This document shows positions 46,806 to 58,461 of a stretch of 64,000 bases of DNA, piece after piece. The translations under genes and the position numbers were made by a program. Source of the stretch: Selaginella tamariscina (lineage: Eukaryota; Streptophyta; Lycopodiopsida; Selaginellales; Selaginellaceae); assembly GCA_003024785.1 (NCBI GenBank), contig PUQB01000079.1, positions 248,001 through 312,000 on the forward strand, written 5' to 3'. Every line of letters begins with the position of its first letter. The first letter of the stretch is position 1. The notes beneath the pieces were generated by a model. The model was given only the letters and a program-made list of their open reading frames with translations. It did no database searches and had not been told where the DNA came from.

Positions 46806-47850
46806 ATGAATAATTTTAAGGATTTCTCCATGGATTCGACTGAGGAAGACGATGATTTTGTTGCTGGGCTTGTGGAACAGATGGCTCATTCTATGCTTGA
46901 TGAAGGAGATGAAGATGATAAATGGCTGCCCATTTCTTCAGAGGTACATTCATTTTCTGCACATTTCAAGCATTTGGGTAGTGTATATATGTGCTATTCT
47001 CTATTGGGTTGTGCTCGCATCTCGTTTTTGCATACTGGGTTCTTCAGGAAACAGTATAGTTCGTAAGATTCTTTCATTCCTGTGCATGGGGAAAGCCTTT
47101 CCCGTGTTCTTAGCATCCCAGATGAAACAATGAGCCAATATTCTGATCAGTGGGTTTCAGGAGAGAGAGAGAGAGAGAGCGAAGCTCAAAAGCTCGCATT
47201 CTTTCAATATATACATACATTTTGCAATAGTTACTGAACAAATCTCAGAGAACTTTCCCCTTTATTCCGGGGAAAGTCTTTCGTATCCTAGATAGAACAG
47301 AGAAAACCCAACAACGACCGACCGCTTTCCCCTTGTTCCAGTGTGTTTTTTCACATGCCGGATAAGTCTATTTGGGCATTAGTCTAATAGAGTGTTTCAC
47401 AAACCCACAGAGAGAGAGAGAGAGAAGCATTGTCCGACACACACTCACACATGCACGCACGCACTCTGGGTTGTGTATATAAATTCGATTAATGCAGAGG
47501 AGGAGCTGGAGCTCTACAAACACAAGTCCAAGTCCGGCAGTGTCACCACCAACGCCACTCCATCACTTGAACTACGAAGCACAGAACGATGCGTGGGAGT
47601 TGCTTCACATGGCAGCACAGGAAGTGATGAGGTTGAAGATGGGTACCACTGCACCTTCTCCACACATCCAATCTTCAGCATATCGGCAAGTTGAGATTTC
47701 GCCAGCAGTGTACAGTGACGTTCAACCGGCTTCTACCAGGCAAGTTTGTCCTCCTGCATTTGGACAACACGAATGGAAGCAGAGAAGTACTTCTCAAAGG
47801 CATCCCACCTGCTTCCAGGTAATAATATCATATACATATACATATGAGTC

Positions 47851-47895
<45 letters not shown>

Positions 47896-48147
47896 GAGTC
47901 AATTGCAAGTTTCACATTGAACAGGTATAAAAGTATTTTTTTTAGGTGTTTTGTGTATGTTAGTCCTCGTACATTTACTTTTACAGCTTTAGTTTAAACA
48001 TTGCTAGTCGTTATCTGCTTAACTTATTATCCAACTGCCAATATGTATATAATATTCTAGTTTGCATATAGCAGTACCACGTACAGATGTATGTATGTAT
48101 ATATTATACTTCTGTACATGTGATTGAACAAGGATATTTTGTTTTAT

Positions 48148-48195
<48 letters not shown>

Positions 48196-49607
48196 TTTTT
48201 GTTTTATTTAAGAGGGGGTCGCACATTTTGCTTTTACAGCTTTAGTTCAAACATTGCAGGTGTAAGCTATATATATATACCCACCGACTTGTACGCGACA
48301 ACATATAAGTAATATTTAGTTTACCTTTCAGAATACTCTTTATGTAGTTTGCTTTACATGATTCTGATTCTGTTACACGTAGAGACATATGTACATACTA
48401 TAGGTGTATATGCTGTTTAAGTTTAAATTTAAATGTATGCTTTATGCTTACAGCCTTTTGATGTGTTTTTTAATTTAAATTGTTACTTTTATGTTGCTAT
48501 ACCCAGCTTTATTTAATTTATGACGGTGTGTGTGTGTGTGTGTGTAACATAGTTAAATTCAGCAGGTTGCTTTTGTATAACTTAGTAAAAGCATTCATTG
48601 ATTGTGTGATATATGATATCAAATTAAATATTAGATTATGATATTTATGTGTTTTTCTTGTGTGTGTGTGTGTGTGTGTGTGTGGAGAGAGAGAGAGAGA
48701 GACGTAGCACATTGTAAACATTGTACTTTGCTTAACAGAATCAAGTGGCAAACCAAGGATTGCGTGGAACAGGCGACGAATATTCCAGCAGCAACAGCTG
48801 ATACAGCAGCAAGTGAGACAAATCGCAAACCGTAATCTGCAGCAGCATCCAACGGCTGGGAATCCACCTCACAGACCGACAACAATGCATCCTGTCGCTT
48901 GTTCCCCGACAGCAGGTATGCATGTCGGCTGTTCCCCGACAGGGACAAATTCTCATCATTGGAACCCGGTCAATGCGGTCAACGGGAGTGGTATGAGGGC
49001 TGTGTTCTTAAGGGGTCCCGGTTTTGGTAGTAGTACTTCTAATGGGACTGGTGTTTTTCTCCCTCAAGCTACTAATAATGCTCGAGAGCCTAAACGTAAA
49101 CCTTGTAAGTTTATACTCTCGTGTATATACGTCATATATTATACACATATGTAACACACAGTATGTACCATAGTATGTGTGTTTGTGCGTTTAATTTACG
49201 ATTTATATATTTTTATGTATTGCAAATGTAAATAATTGAAGTTCGTGTGTACAGCTTGCTCTACGGTTTTACTTCCTTCACGAATAGTTGAAGTTTTAAA
49301 TCTTAATGTGGACGAATTACAATACCAACCTCACTCAGTACAGCCAACTAATGGTAGGCATATATATAATATATGCATAGATACAGTATTAGATACACAC
49401 ATCATACACAGACACATACACATACACACATACACATACAATATGAATGCATATATATGTATGTATTATTATTGTAGTTGTTCAAGGCGGTGGCGATGGG
49501 GATGATTATTTAAGTGCTCATCTTTCCAAGTCATACTCCGCATGCTCTCCAACTCGTGGCACCATTCTGCAGCAGAGCACGCCCTCCCCACGGAATGGAC
49601 TTACTAA
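46806..49607 (+). CDS. Plant-specific protein of unknown function ending LPTEWTY
   Basis: Five exons: 46806-46943 (acidic FVAGLVEQMAHSMLDEGDED), 47498-47818 (SP-rich, then NDAWELLHMAAQEVMRLKM), 48739-49104 (PRIAWNRRRIFQQQQ, GSGMRAVFLRGPG, GTGVFLPQA), 49255-49353 (SCSTVLLPSRIVEVLNLN), 49488-49607 (ending LPTEWTY, stop 49605-49607). I know this motif order (acidic helix, AW.LL..AA.EV.R.KM, Gln-rich segment, GSGMRAVFL, GTGVFLP, CSTVLLP.R.VE.LNL, LP.EWTY) from a family of uncharacterised plant proteins; biochemical function is unknown to me and the composition suggests a nuclear, largely disordered protein. Two frame problems exist: the exon 2/3 junction does not join in frame, and exon 5 needs a one-base shift (near 49570-49580) to reach the LPTEWTY end. 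Introns 2-4 are rich in CA, GA and TA repeats. Confidence 0.72.
48150..48193. repeat. (GA)n microsatellite in intron 2 of the LPTEWTY gene
   Basis: About 21 GA units. It sits inside an imperfect tandem duplication of about 245 bp: the segment CTTTTACAGCTTTAG...AAACATTGC occurs at about 47980 and again at about 48229. CA runs (47857-47888) and a TG/GA run (48661-48701) flank the intron. Confidence 0.9.
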
Positions 49608-50371
49608 ATTAAAGGCCTTTAAAGTTTTTTTTAAAGGCCTTTAGATGTTTTAACGGACAAGTTTACCTCAGGTTTGCCTCCTTTGTATATATTAATAATA
49701 TGAGGAGAAACATCAAAGGAGATTGATTTTTACTTTTTTTATTTTATAAAATTTCTACTTTTTTTTTACTTAGTGAGATGGATAAGAAGGATTTACTTGA
49801 TTTTGTATGATAACATACCAAATAAGTGAACTTTATGTTCTTGTGTTATTTTTAATATAATTTATATATAATGTTCCCGAAATTAAATAAATAATTTAAT
49901 AATTATTGTAATTTCAAATATTAAAATACACTGAAATTTTAATAATAGTCTGGATTGCATATTATATTATTAACTTATATATTATGAGTTAAAAATTAAA
50001 AAAATATGTCATTTCTTTTACATTTGCTACTATGATATTTTTTAATATTTAACACTTGTTGAATTTCATACAACATATGTTATTCAAATAAGAGGGAAAA
50101 ATATAAAATTTACCACCCAGCATATTCAACATATATACATGGAATATACTCTACTGTTCACTCTTTACATTAGGGCACACGGAGTGCAATGTACTGATTT
50201 GCGATGGCGTACCCGTGATCCTTTGGCAAATTGCGTGTGCCGAACACACCAGGAAGCGCTCTACTCCAAGATCTATCCGGTAAGCAGCACAATCTCTCTC
50301 CCTCTCTTTCTCTCTCACATTGAAATCTCAAATGCAGTAATTAGATCTTGGTGGGGTTGATCACAGATCCA
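49608..50371. other. AT-rich intergenic DNA; possible first exon of the PILS gene near 50140-50280
   Basis: 49620-50100 is AT-rich without features except an AAAGGCCTTTA repeat at 49611-49641. From 50139 composition becomes coding-like, with a donor-like CCGGTAAGCAG at about 50278-50288, so a 5' exon of the following gene is possible but its protein match is not recognisable. Confidence 0.4.
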
Positions 50372-51696
50372 ATGGAGCTGAGGCTGATGATGGAGCAACT
50401 CATACTGGGGTAACCTCCGCGAATGGCTCTCAACCAAACATATTGGGACCCGTGGTGCCCGTGTTGAAGATCATGAGCATATGCATGGTCGGCCTCGTAC
50501 TGACGCACCCGAAGATCGCAGTACTCAACCCGGAAGCCTGCAAAGTTGTGTCAAAAGTCGTCTTCGCCCTCTTCCTGCCATGTCTGATCTTCACTGAGCT
50601 CGGTAAGTCGGTGACACCCAACAACATGCGCGAGTGGTGGTTCATACCGGTGAACGTTCTCATCAGCTATGCTGTGGGATGCCTTTTCGGCTACTTGGTG
50701 GCGCTTATTTGTCGTCCTCCACCGCAGTTCTTCCGGTTCACCGTCGTGATGACCGGTATCGGAAACACAGGTAACATACCGCTGTCGATAGTGCAGTCGA
50801 TCTGCCACGGATGGAACCCGTTTGGTAAGCAGTGCAAGCAGACCGGTGTTGCCTATGTGTCATTTGCACAGTGGATAGCGGTTATCATAGTGTATGTGTT
50901 CGTATACCACATGCTGGAGCCTCCGAGGGATTATTACTGTTACTCGGACGAGATCAACTCGGTTGAGGAGGGCGCCGGTAACAGAATGCCGGACTTGGTA
51001 GAGGCGGAGTGGCCGGGGTGAAGTCGGCGGCCACCGAGGAGATGCGGACTCCCTTTCTGAGCAGGATCTTCCGTCTGTCTTCCTTCAGCGACCAGCCTAC
51101 GAGCCCACCGTCGGGCGACCGTATCCGGTGTCTGGCCGAGCCGAGAGTAGTGAGAAAGATGAGGATGTAGCGGAACGGACCCCGCTCCAGCATATGCTAC
51201 AGCCGCCGACTGTTGCCTCTCTCCTGGCAATACTGGTTGGATCCGTCCACGGACTGAAGTCGATAGTCTTTCGGCTCCGGTGCGCCTCTCGAGTTTTTCA
51301 CCGACGGTTTAACTATCATGGGGAATGCGATGGTGCCATGCATAATGCTTGTGTTGGGAGGGATGTTTTCTGTCGGACCGGCAAAGTCTGAGTTAGGACT
51401 GCGTACCACAGTGGGGATTTGTGTCACCAGATTGGTGTTGCTGCCGGCAGTCGGGATCGGCATTGTGGTTGCGGCGGGGAAGCTTGGGTTCCTGCCCGAG
51501 GGCGACAAGATGTTCCACCTTGTGCTCCTGCTCCAGCACACCATGCCGAGCTCCATACTCATGGCGGGACTGACGAGTCTGAGGGGATACGGGGAGAAGG
51601 AGGCGTCGTCCGTGCTGTTCTGGGCAGCACGCCTTCTCCCTCGTCACCATCGCAGCATACATTGCGGTCTTCTTCAAGTATATAAGCTACATCTGA
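50372..51696 (+). CDS. PILS (PIN-LIKES) auxin carrier, PILS6-like (frameshifted)
   Basis: PILS proteins are 10-helix carriers in the endoplasmic reticulum that limit nuclear auxin. The frame reads GPVVPVLKIMSICMVGLVLT, VVFALFLPCLIFTELGKSVT, MREWWFIPVNVLISY, VVMTGIGNTGNIPLSIVQSIC and TGVAYVSFAQWIAVIIVYVFVY (to about 50910), then a central loop. The second half in other frames: LQPPTVASLLAILVGSV, GAPLEFFTDGLTIMGNAMVPC, ELGLRTTVGICVTRLVLLPA, KLGFLPEGDKMFHLVLLLQHTMPS, GYGEKEASSVLFW, and a tail FSLVTIAAYIAVFFKYISYI ending at 51694-51696. Four one-base shifts occur (near 51015 in GGGG, about 51110, 51277 in TTT, 51624 in GGG). No stop substitution is needed. The start codon is upstream and not fixed. 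LPCLIF and WWFIPVN point to the PILS6-like branch. Confidence 0.88.
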
Positions 51697-51929
51697 ATGT
51701 TTTTGCCCGTTTTTAAGAACGGATTATTACTAAGTGTAACACACTGTAATCAAAATAACTTCTTTATTATTTTTGCTCAAGTAATATCGTGTGTGCGCGC
51801 GTGCGTGTGTAGTATGCACATACAGATATATGGATATATGTGTATACATGTGTGTGTGTAATGTCTATATAGTCCATTCATTGAAGGAGTATGCTCTGCG
51901 ATTACAGGTGTCGTTATAATCGTTGTGTG

Positions 51930-52135
51930 TGTGCGTGTGTGTGTGTGATATTTGCTAATTGGATTGCAGTTACTAGGCACTTCTCCTTTGTTGGTTGCCA
52001 CACCTGCAAATCCGGACGATTAGGTGTGTAAAGCTACACACTTCTGTGTAGCGTGTATATATTTATATATTATATTCTAACAAAGCTATCATATTAATAC
52101 TTAAGCAGGAAGTTATATGTGTTAACTTTTAAGTT
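51930..52135 (+). pseudogene. NAOD exon 2 relic (direct copy)
   Basis: The words GATATTTGCTAATTGGAT, CTCCTTTGTTGGTTG and GCAAATCCGGACGATTA, followed by the donor region and TATCATATTAATACTTAAG, match in order the intron 1 end, exon 2 3' part and intron 2 of the intact NAOD gene (58715-59035). About 125 bases of exon 2 are deleted, the tryptophan codon before the donor has become a stop, and exon 1 is absent. It lies 230 bp after the PILS gene, the same order as in the second copy. Confidence 0.85.
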
Positions 52136-52853
52136 TGAAATGAATGTTTACATACTAAAGTAAGCTTCATTAGGATGCTCTTAATCAGCTTAACTGGGAG
52201 TTTAGTATGATCATTATGTTTAGTGTAGTAACTAAACTCGCCAGTGTTTAACTTGCTATGCAGAATAGCCACGGGTGCTGCAAAAGCTGGAAGTGCGACT
52301 AATAATCTCTGGGAACTTAACCGGTCCTTGTTACATGGAACCAAACTCATATCCAATACCTTGGGTTTGCTCCCCAGTGCACGTCTACGTGTACATACAC
52401 AATCACGCACGCACTCACAACATATCTCTAGAACACAGTCAAGGGCCAACTCCAGGAAAGTGTAACCATCCCACAGCCCAAATCCCAGCTACCACAGTCA
52501 CACAGGCCACCTGACCTCCACCGGTCGACAATGCCCCAGGACATTCCTGGCCAGTAGCGTTTCCCGCTACGGTGTTTATAATAAAAAAATAAAAACTATT
52601 AACAACTGCTCTTACTTACACTGTGTCCCTGCTGTGCTCTTTCATTACCTACACAGTAAATCAGCACACACACGTATATTACTCAATATACTGTATGTAC
52701 TTGATTTAAATGTGTAATGCTAAGAATGTAATTATCTATGTCTGCATACGTGCTTCTCTCTCTCTACCCACACGCACGTTCACACATGGATAGTGTACAG
52801 CGGCGATGTTATTTCACCTCCCTAAGGAATGGGATGAACGTTTCTATCGTGAA
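52136..52853. other. Intergenic segment at an inversion boundary
   Basis: Left of here sequence matches the second block in direct orientation, right of 53225 in inverted orientation. 52250-52560 is less AT-rich and has coding-like composition (WELNRSLLHGTKLISNTLG in one frame), but I do not recognise it. GT/CA-rich words occur around 52760-52800. Confidence 0.4.
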
Positions 52854-52924
52854 GCACTGCTGGTCTAGTGGTAGAATAGTTCCCTGCCACGGAACAGACC
52901 CGGGTTCGATTCCCGGGCAGTGCA
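52854..52924 (+). tRNA. trnG-GCC: tRNA-Gly (GCC)
   Basis: A 71-base cloverleaf: acceptor stem GCACTGC pairs with GCAGTGC, D-arm TGGTCTAGTGGTAGA, anticodon stem GTTCC/GGAAC around loop CTGCCAC with anticodon GCC at 52886-52888, T-arm CCGGGTTCGATTCCCGG, discriminator A. It reads glycine GGC/GGT codons in the cytosol. Internal A box (52861-52871) and B box GGTTCGATTCC (52903-52913) are intact, and CCA is not encoded, as expected for a nuclear gene. It looks functional. Confidence 0.97.
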
Positions 52925-52928
52925 TATC

Positions 52929-52934
52929 TTTTTT
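52929..52934 (+). terminator. RNA polymerase III terminator
   Basis: A run of six T residues four bases after the tRNA end. Confidence 0.85.
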
Positions 52935-53224
52935 ACCATTTTGCAAAATACTCGTGGCACCAAGGTTTATATCACACGTGTGCAGAAACAGTTTTCTGCT
53001 AGTTTTCGGGTATATATCAGAGCACGTATTCAATTAAGCATCACGGAGTGTGAGTGCGTGTGCCGGTGTACGGATATGCAGAGCGCATGTGTGTGTTTGT
53101 AAGTGTGTATTTATACAGGAACAATGACGATAAAGTTACAAGTAGTTTTTTATGTTAAACAAGATGGAGTGTTTAAAATAAGAAGTAATTCATGTTGTTA
53201 TACATAAACACGAGTAGTGTTTGA

Positions 53225-53595
53225 ATGTACACATTAGAAACAGCGTGTGCATGCGTGCGTGTGTGTGTTGAAGCCAAACACGACAGTTTTCTGTGCATCT
53301 TTAACACTCTCTTGCTCGGACAAAACTCGAGGCTCCTGGCCGATCCACATCCGAGAGTAGCGGACCTGTTCGTGATAGACCGTTGCCTGCAATGCCCTGC
53401 AGCTGCTATGAGATGCTGGTGGAGTGACGTCGAGAATCTGCCAAGCGACCAACCTGGATACATGGAATATTGCATTCCCCCTCATCGATCACGAGCTTCG
53501 AGCTCGACACTAACAATTAACTGTCCAGATCATCCAGAGATCTCGGAGTGCGAACAACATCCGGTTGAGTGCATCTCGCAGTACGTTTTATATAG
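53225..53595 (-). pseudogene. DUF3527 gene relic, inverted copy
   Basis: The minus strand matches, in order, parts of exon 1 and intron 1 of the DUF3527 gene at 62750-63200: GAGATCTCTGGATGATCTGG, TATCCAGGTTGGTCGC, GACGTCACTCCACCAGCATC, CTCTCGGATGTGG, CCAGGAGCC and TGTTTGGCTT, then the CA-rich start of intron 1. Small deletions and shifts prevent any product. Confidence 0.85.
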
Positions 53596-53764
53596 AGAGA
53601 GATTGCTACGCATACGAATCCTCACATTGTTTCATCGTCACTCACAGACGATGTAGAATGTCATGTAAGCAAAGTATATTCATATCAGGAAAATTAATAT
53701 AATGCAGCATCGCACGTTCCAATGATGCTTGAACAGTCTTCTTTTGATATTATATTGTCTAAGT

Positions 53765-53825
<61 letters not shown>

Positions 53826-54465
53826 TTAGCACATCGTGAACCTACGCCCTTAAGTTCAAATTTAAGGGTTCCCGTTAAAAAATGCGTAATTCTATAAAGC
53901 ACCACGTACCAACTACATAAGAGCAAGACCGTAACCTAAACAATAATATAACGAGCGGACGCTGCACACATGCACATATGCACGCTTGCTCATACGTCTA
54001 CGTGTATGTAATAAACTTCATATTTTCAAACTCTAGGACCATATTTTATCTAAATGGGATGTTCATCTAATTCATTAATGAACGAACTTCCATGTAAATG
54101 CTTTCTTTATCAATTTATTAAGTAAATTAATTAGTAAATTCATTTAAATTTATTAATTCATGGGACATTCACTTAAGCAATTTAAAGCATTTTTACAGAG
54201 TTGATTCAAAGAATTTTTATAAAAATAATATGTGAAATTTGAAGGCTATTTAGATAATTTTATGTAACAGCTCATTCTCACACAGACGCGCTCGCGTTTC
54301 TGTGTGTACACCGGCGTACTGGATATGTCAACATCATCCATACAATACACGCTAGAAAGCACTCGAAGGATTTATATACAGTTGCTGTCTGTACATAAGA
54401 TCTAATACAAAAAAAATGTGTGTGTGCGTGCGTGTGGTGTGTGTGTGAGTGTGAGTGAGTGAGAA
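53596..54465. other. Decayed inverted copy of the NAOD-DUF3527 intergenic region
   Basis: Short matches to the reverse complement of about 61100-62700 (for example GACATTCTACAT near 53650) suggest it belongs to the inverted block. It contains TA/GA repeats (53767-53821) and AT-rich filler; no gene. Confidence 0.45.
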
Positions 54466-54469
54466 GAGA

Positions 54470-54583
54470 GAATGAGACATACTTTAATCCATGACGGAAA
54501 GCACAAGAAAACTATGGTGAAAGTTGTTCGCTCAGTACACCAGAAACTGCCAGATTCATCGAAACAAACAATGTACAACACTG

Positions 54584-54631
<48 letters not shown>

Positions 54632-55112
54632 CTATAAAGCATTTAGTGTATGAATAGTTACTTCTTTATTACACATACGTATAAATGTACAGTATACTTA
54701 TACATCTACACCTGTCAGATGATACCCGACTTCTACATGGACACATATGTGTGTACAATACACGCTAACGATAAATACAATACGACATCAGACCTACAAT
54801 ACACACAAGTTCGAAAGCACATATCGGGGGGAGGTTTTTACCAAACATTCTCGTCAAATCCTTCGTCCTATTAAGAAAAATGTTAATTTTACCATGTGTA
54901 TATACGCATGTGATAATGTGTCAACACGCACACATGTATACACACACACGTATGTACATATACGTACCTTAAGCCTTCCTCAAGTAAAATGTAGTTGTCT
55001 ACAGGACCTCTCCAAGCTCGTCAATATTCGCATTAATGTCCTCAACGTAGGCTTTGATTTTCTTAACCACGTCCTTCACACTGACCGATTGGACTTCTCT
55101 CTCTCTCACGCA
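54470..55112 (-). pseudogene. NAOD 3' relic, inverted copy (exons 9, 11, 12 and 3' flank)
   Basis: The minus strand of 54970-55085 matches exon 9 of NAOD (GAAGGACGTGGT, GACATTAATGCGAATATTGAC, GGTCCTGTAGACAACTACAT). 54785-54895 matches exon 11 and the start of exon 12 with their intron (AATAGGACGAAGGATTTGA, TTGTAGGTCTGATGTCG). 54475-54680 matches the 3' flank of NAOD around 60900-61120 (TTAGTGTATGAATAGT, AACATTGATATATA-type words). Exon 10 and parts of exon 12 are deleted. Confidence 0.85.
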
Positions 55113-57559
55113 CGCACGCACACGCACACGCACACGCACGCACGCATGCACAACTGAACTTGTAAAACGGAATTACGATACATGTTGTTAGACATTTTAA
55201 AGTTAATTGTATGTCTAGATTATAAACTTTATTAACAATGTCATTTGGGAAGTTCTATAATCAAAACATCTTTTTGTATTACTAAACAAACTTAGTGCAC
55301 GGTTCAATGTTGGTGGATGCCTTAAGAAGCATGAATGTTGAAAATTTATAAGGGTTTCAATGGCTGCAAATGCAACACACAACACTACCAATGAGGATGG
55401 CGAGGTGTCCCTCATATACACGTCACGCATAGTATTGTTCAGTGATATATGCCGTAGTAAGAAAATGCTACAGATTAGTAATTAAATTAAATTAGTAATT
55501 AGATTAATAATTAAACATTTCTGTAGATTTTTTGACTACGGATTTAATCACTAGTATTGTTAAGTATCTCATTTTTTTAAACATGATGAAATATGACTGT
55601 TTTTTTAAGAGATTAAATCTTATAAAAGGAGAGATTAAAAACATTGCAAGTAATTGAGAAATGTGGAGATGTAAAAGATATTGTGAAATAATAAATTAAA
55701 TTTAAAAAACAATTTATATATCATGAAGCTACTAAAAAACCTTGTCTTTATAATATAACTTGTAAACAAGGGGATTAATAGTAAATTTGATAGAAATAAA
55801 TGTGTGTTATAGATTAGAGAAGAACAATATATTTTATGAGATGGCAATGTAAAAATGTTTTCCTCACATGGTTTTAAGAATAATTGTTTTTCATTATAAA
55901 TTTTCTAGGGTTAAATCTTAATATTAATGCAGTTACACTAAAATACATAGAAAGAAATTGACTGGTTTATGAGGTCCAAGGGCATACAGAAGGCATTTTG
56001 AAATTTAATATGTATGTATGTTAAGTAAGCATTTAAGGATCTTTTAAAGCCTTAATAATTAACTTGAGAAATAATTGAAATATATACATATAAGCTTATA
56101 TGTGCACTTAAATTTGCAGTTTATATTTGATCACGTTCATCTATAATTATAACTATTACACAAAGGTTTTTTTTTATATAACAAATGAAAAAGTAATTAG
56201 GCATACATATACATTGTGAAAGAATATATTTTTTGGGATTTTGAGGAGTATTCTTCAAAGTACATAGTGATACATTAATGCAGATCTGCTTAGACACCAC
56301 ACAGTGTTTTTAAATGAAAAAATCATTAATAATGAATGCTAATAAAGAGTATATTGATTTCTTCTTTGGGCATATGCAATAAAGATAGTGGTAATCATTT
56401 GAAATTACTTATTTCATTTTTTAATCTTAATGTGATTCTTTAACACCTTTAATATAAAATTAGAGCATATATAAGAATATTTTAAAGGTATGGGTGTTTG
56501 TTTTTATGAAATAAAAGAAAAATGTAGTTAAGACACATGAAAATTATTTTTTTAGTTAAGTACTTTGTTACAAAAAGCTACATGTTTTATAATCTATATA
56601 ATTGTTATTTAATATAATTTTGATGATAGTTTTATTTATAAAGATTAAGAATTTAAAATAATGAACATTATGAGTGGGTTGAGATAATAATGATGATGAA
56701 GACAAAGTTTAATGAATTCATGTTTTAATGCTTAAGAACATGAATAATGTCTCTTGATTAATAAGATATTAATCACAAGATTGTTATTGATAATAAAGTG
56801 AATTGTTAAAGTATTTAAAGTAGTTACCGAGTATTTTAAGGAAAAAAAAAAAAAGGCTTTAACAAAAATATTTGAGAGGTACAAAAAAATTTACTTAAAC
56901 ATCTCTTATAATAACCAAAATCAAAGGTATTTATGAAGCTGACATTTGTTTTTACATATTTGCTAATTAAGAATTAACAATGATTATTTTTTATCAGCAA
57001 CCATATAAACAAATTTAAAACTAATAAAGAATTTACTCAAAAACATATTTAAAATGACGAACTTAAAATTTTTGAAACAAATAAATTTTTTACTTAAGAA
57101 CAAGTTTAAATGATAAGCTTAGAAATTTTAAAACAAATAAAAAATTTATTATGTTCAAAATAATAGACTTATGTGAAGTAAGTTGTTAGGCATAAAATTA
57201 ATTAAAGACACTGATAATGGGGTTGAAGGTAACATAAATTAATTAAATATTCAAATTATTAAAGGAACATGACATAAAAAATTATAAATTAATGTCTTTG
57301 TTCATGCTTATTAGTCCGAAGTTCACTTAATCACATGTATGACATTACAAGATCCCTTAAATATTAATTACTTATGGCAATTTATTATATGTACCATTTT
57401 ATAAAAGGCATTAGAAGAGTGACAAGCTGTTAAAGTAATTATGTTATACATGTTAGTAAGTTGGTGATTATATTATTATTCATGATTATTAAAAATATAG
57501 GTGGAGTATTTAACATTGATGATTATTAAAATACATTGGTGGTTAGAATTGTAATGTGT
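55113..57559. other. AT-rich intergenic DNA, no recognised gene
   Basis: CA/CGCA repeats at 55105-55148, then AT-rich DNA with many stops. A minus-strand patch at 55215-55430 has slightly higher GC but no family match. Confidence 0.5.
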
Positions 57560-58345
57560 GATTCAACCCAAAAGTATGCAAAGTTGTGTTAAAATTTGTA
57601 TTCAACCTCTTCTTACCACATTTGATCTTTATTAAGCTTAACAAGTTAATAACACCCAACAACATGTGGAAATGGGGATTTATACTAGTCAACATGTCAA
57701 TCAATTGTAAAAGTATTATCTTTTTTTTATTAACCATAAAGACAAGTGTTATAAAAAAGGTTTATGTGTTACTTAATTGAGTGACATATAATTTACATGA
57801 GTGACTCTCACACTTTGTGGTGCTTATTTATTGTACTTCATTATAATTTTTTTGGTTCATTATAACATATCATGTCTAACTAAGTTAAGGGTTGTGAGGA
57901 AGACAAAGATTATGTTTAAATGCACCTTACTTCAACATATGTTACAATAATTCATTGTTACCTTGGATATGTGCATAGAATCTTTAGCTCTAGTGCAACT
58001 CTCAAATTATTCATTAGACAATCTAATTATCCCAAAATTATAAAAAAAATGTTTCGTTATTATTATTATTATTGTGGGGAATGTGATGATGGTATGCATA
58101 ATAATTGCTATTGAACTTACAAAGTCTTAATTAGTACTACATTAAATCTACATCACTAGATTGGTGTTGCTACTTGTACTTGGGGTATTCATTACAGTTG
58201 CCTCAAGAAAGCTTGAGTTTTTGGGGGACAAGATGTTCCACCTTGTATACCATGTTGAGCTCAAAATGGGGTCTGATGAATCTCAATAGATACAGGGGAA
58301 GGAGGCATTGTCCTTGCTGTTCTCATAACATGCCTTGTAATCAAT
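57560..58345 (+). pseudogene. PILS carrier relic, second copy, GC-to-AT decayed
   Basis: Aligns to the PILS gene at 50522-51640: the first stretch reads CKVVLKFVFNLFLPHLIFIKLNK then ITPNNMWKWGFILVNM (57575-57710). 58074-58330 matches GGGGAATG-GATG-T-TGCATAAT, CACTAGATTGGTGTTGCT, GACAAGATGTTCCACCTTGT and GGGGAAGGAGGCATTGTCC. Most differences from the first copy are C to T or G to A changes; there are also deletions and stops. It lies directly upstream of the intact NAOD gene. Confidence 0.88.
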
Positions 58346-58461
58346 TCTTATTTTGAGCAATCGTTTAGGTTAGTACTCTGTTTTGGGGTTTTTAAATTTA
58401 GAGTACCCTGTTTAGGGTCAGTTTAATAAGCTTAATTAGACCCTAGAACAGGGTGAAGACA

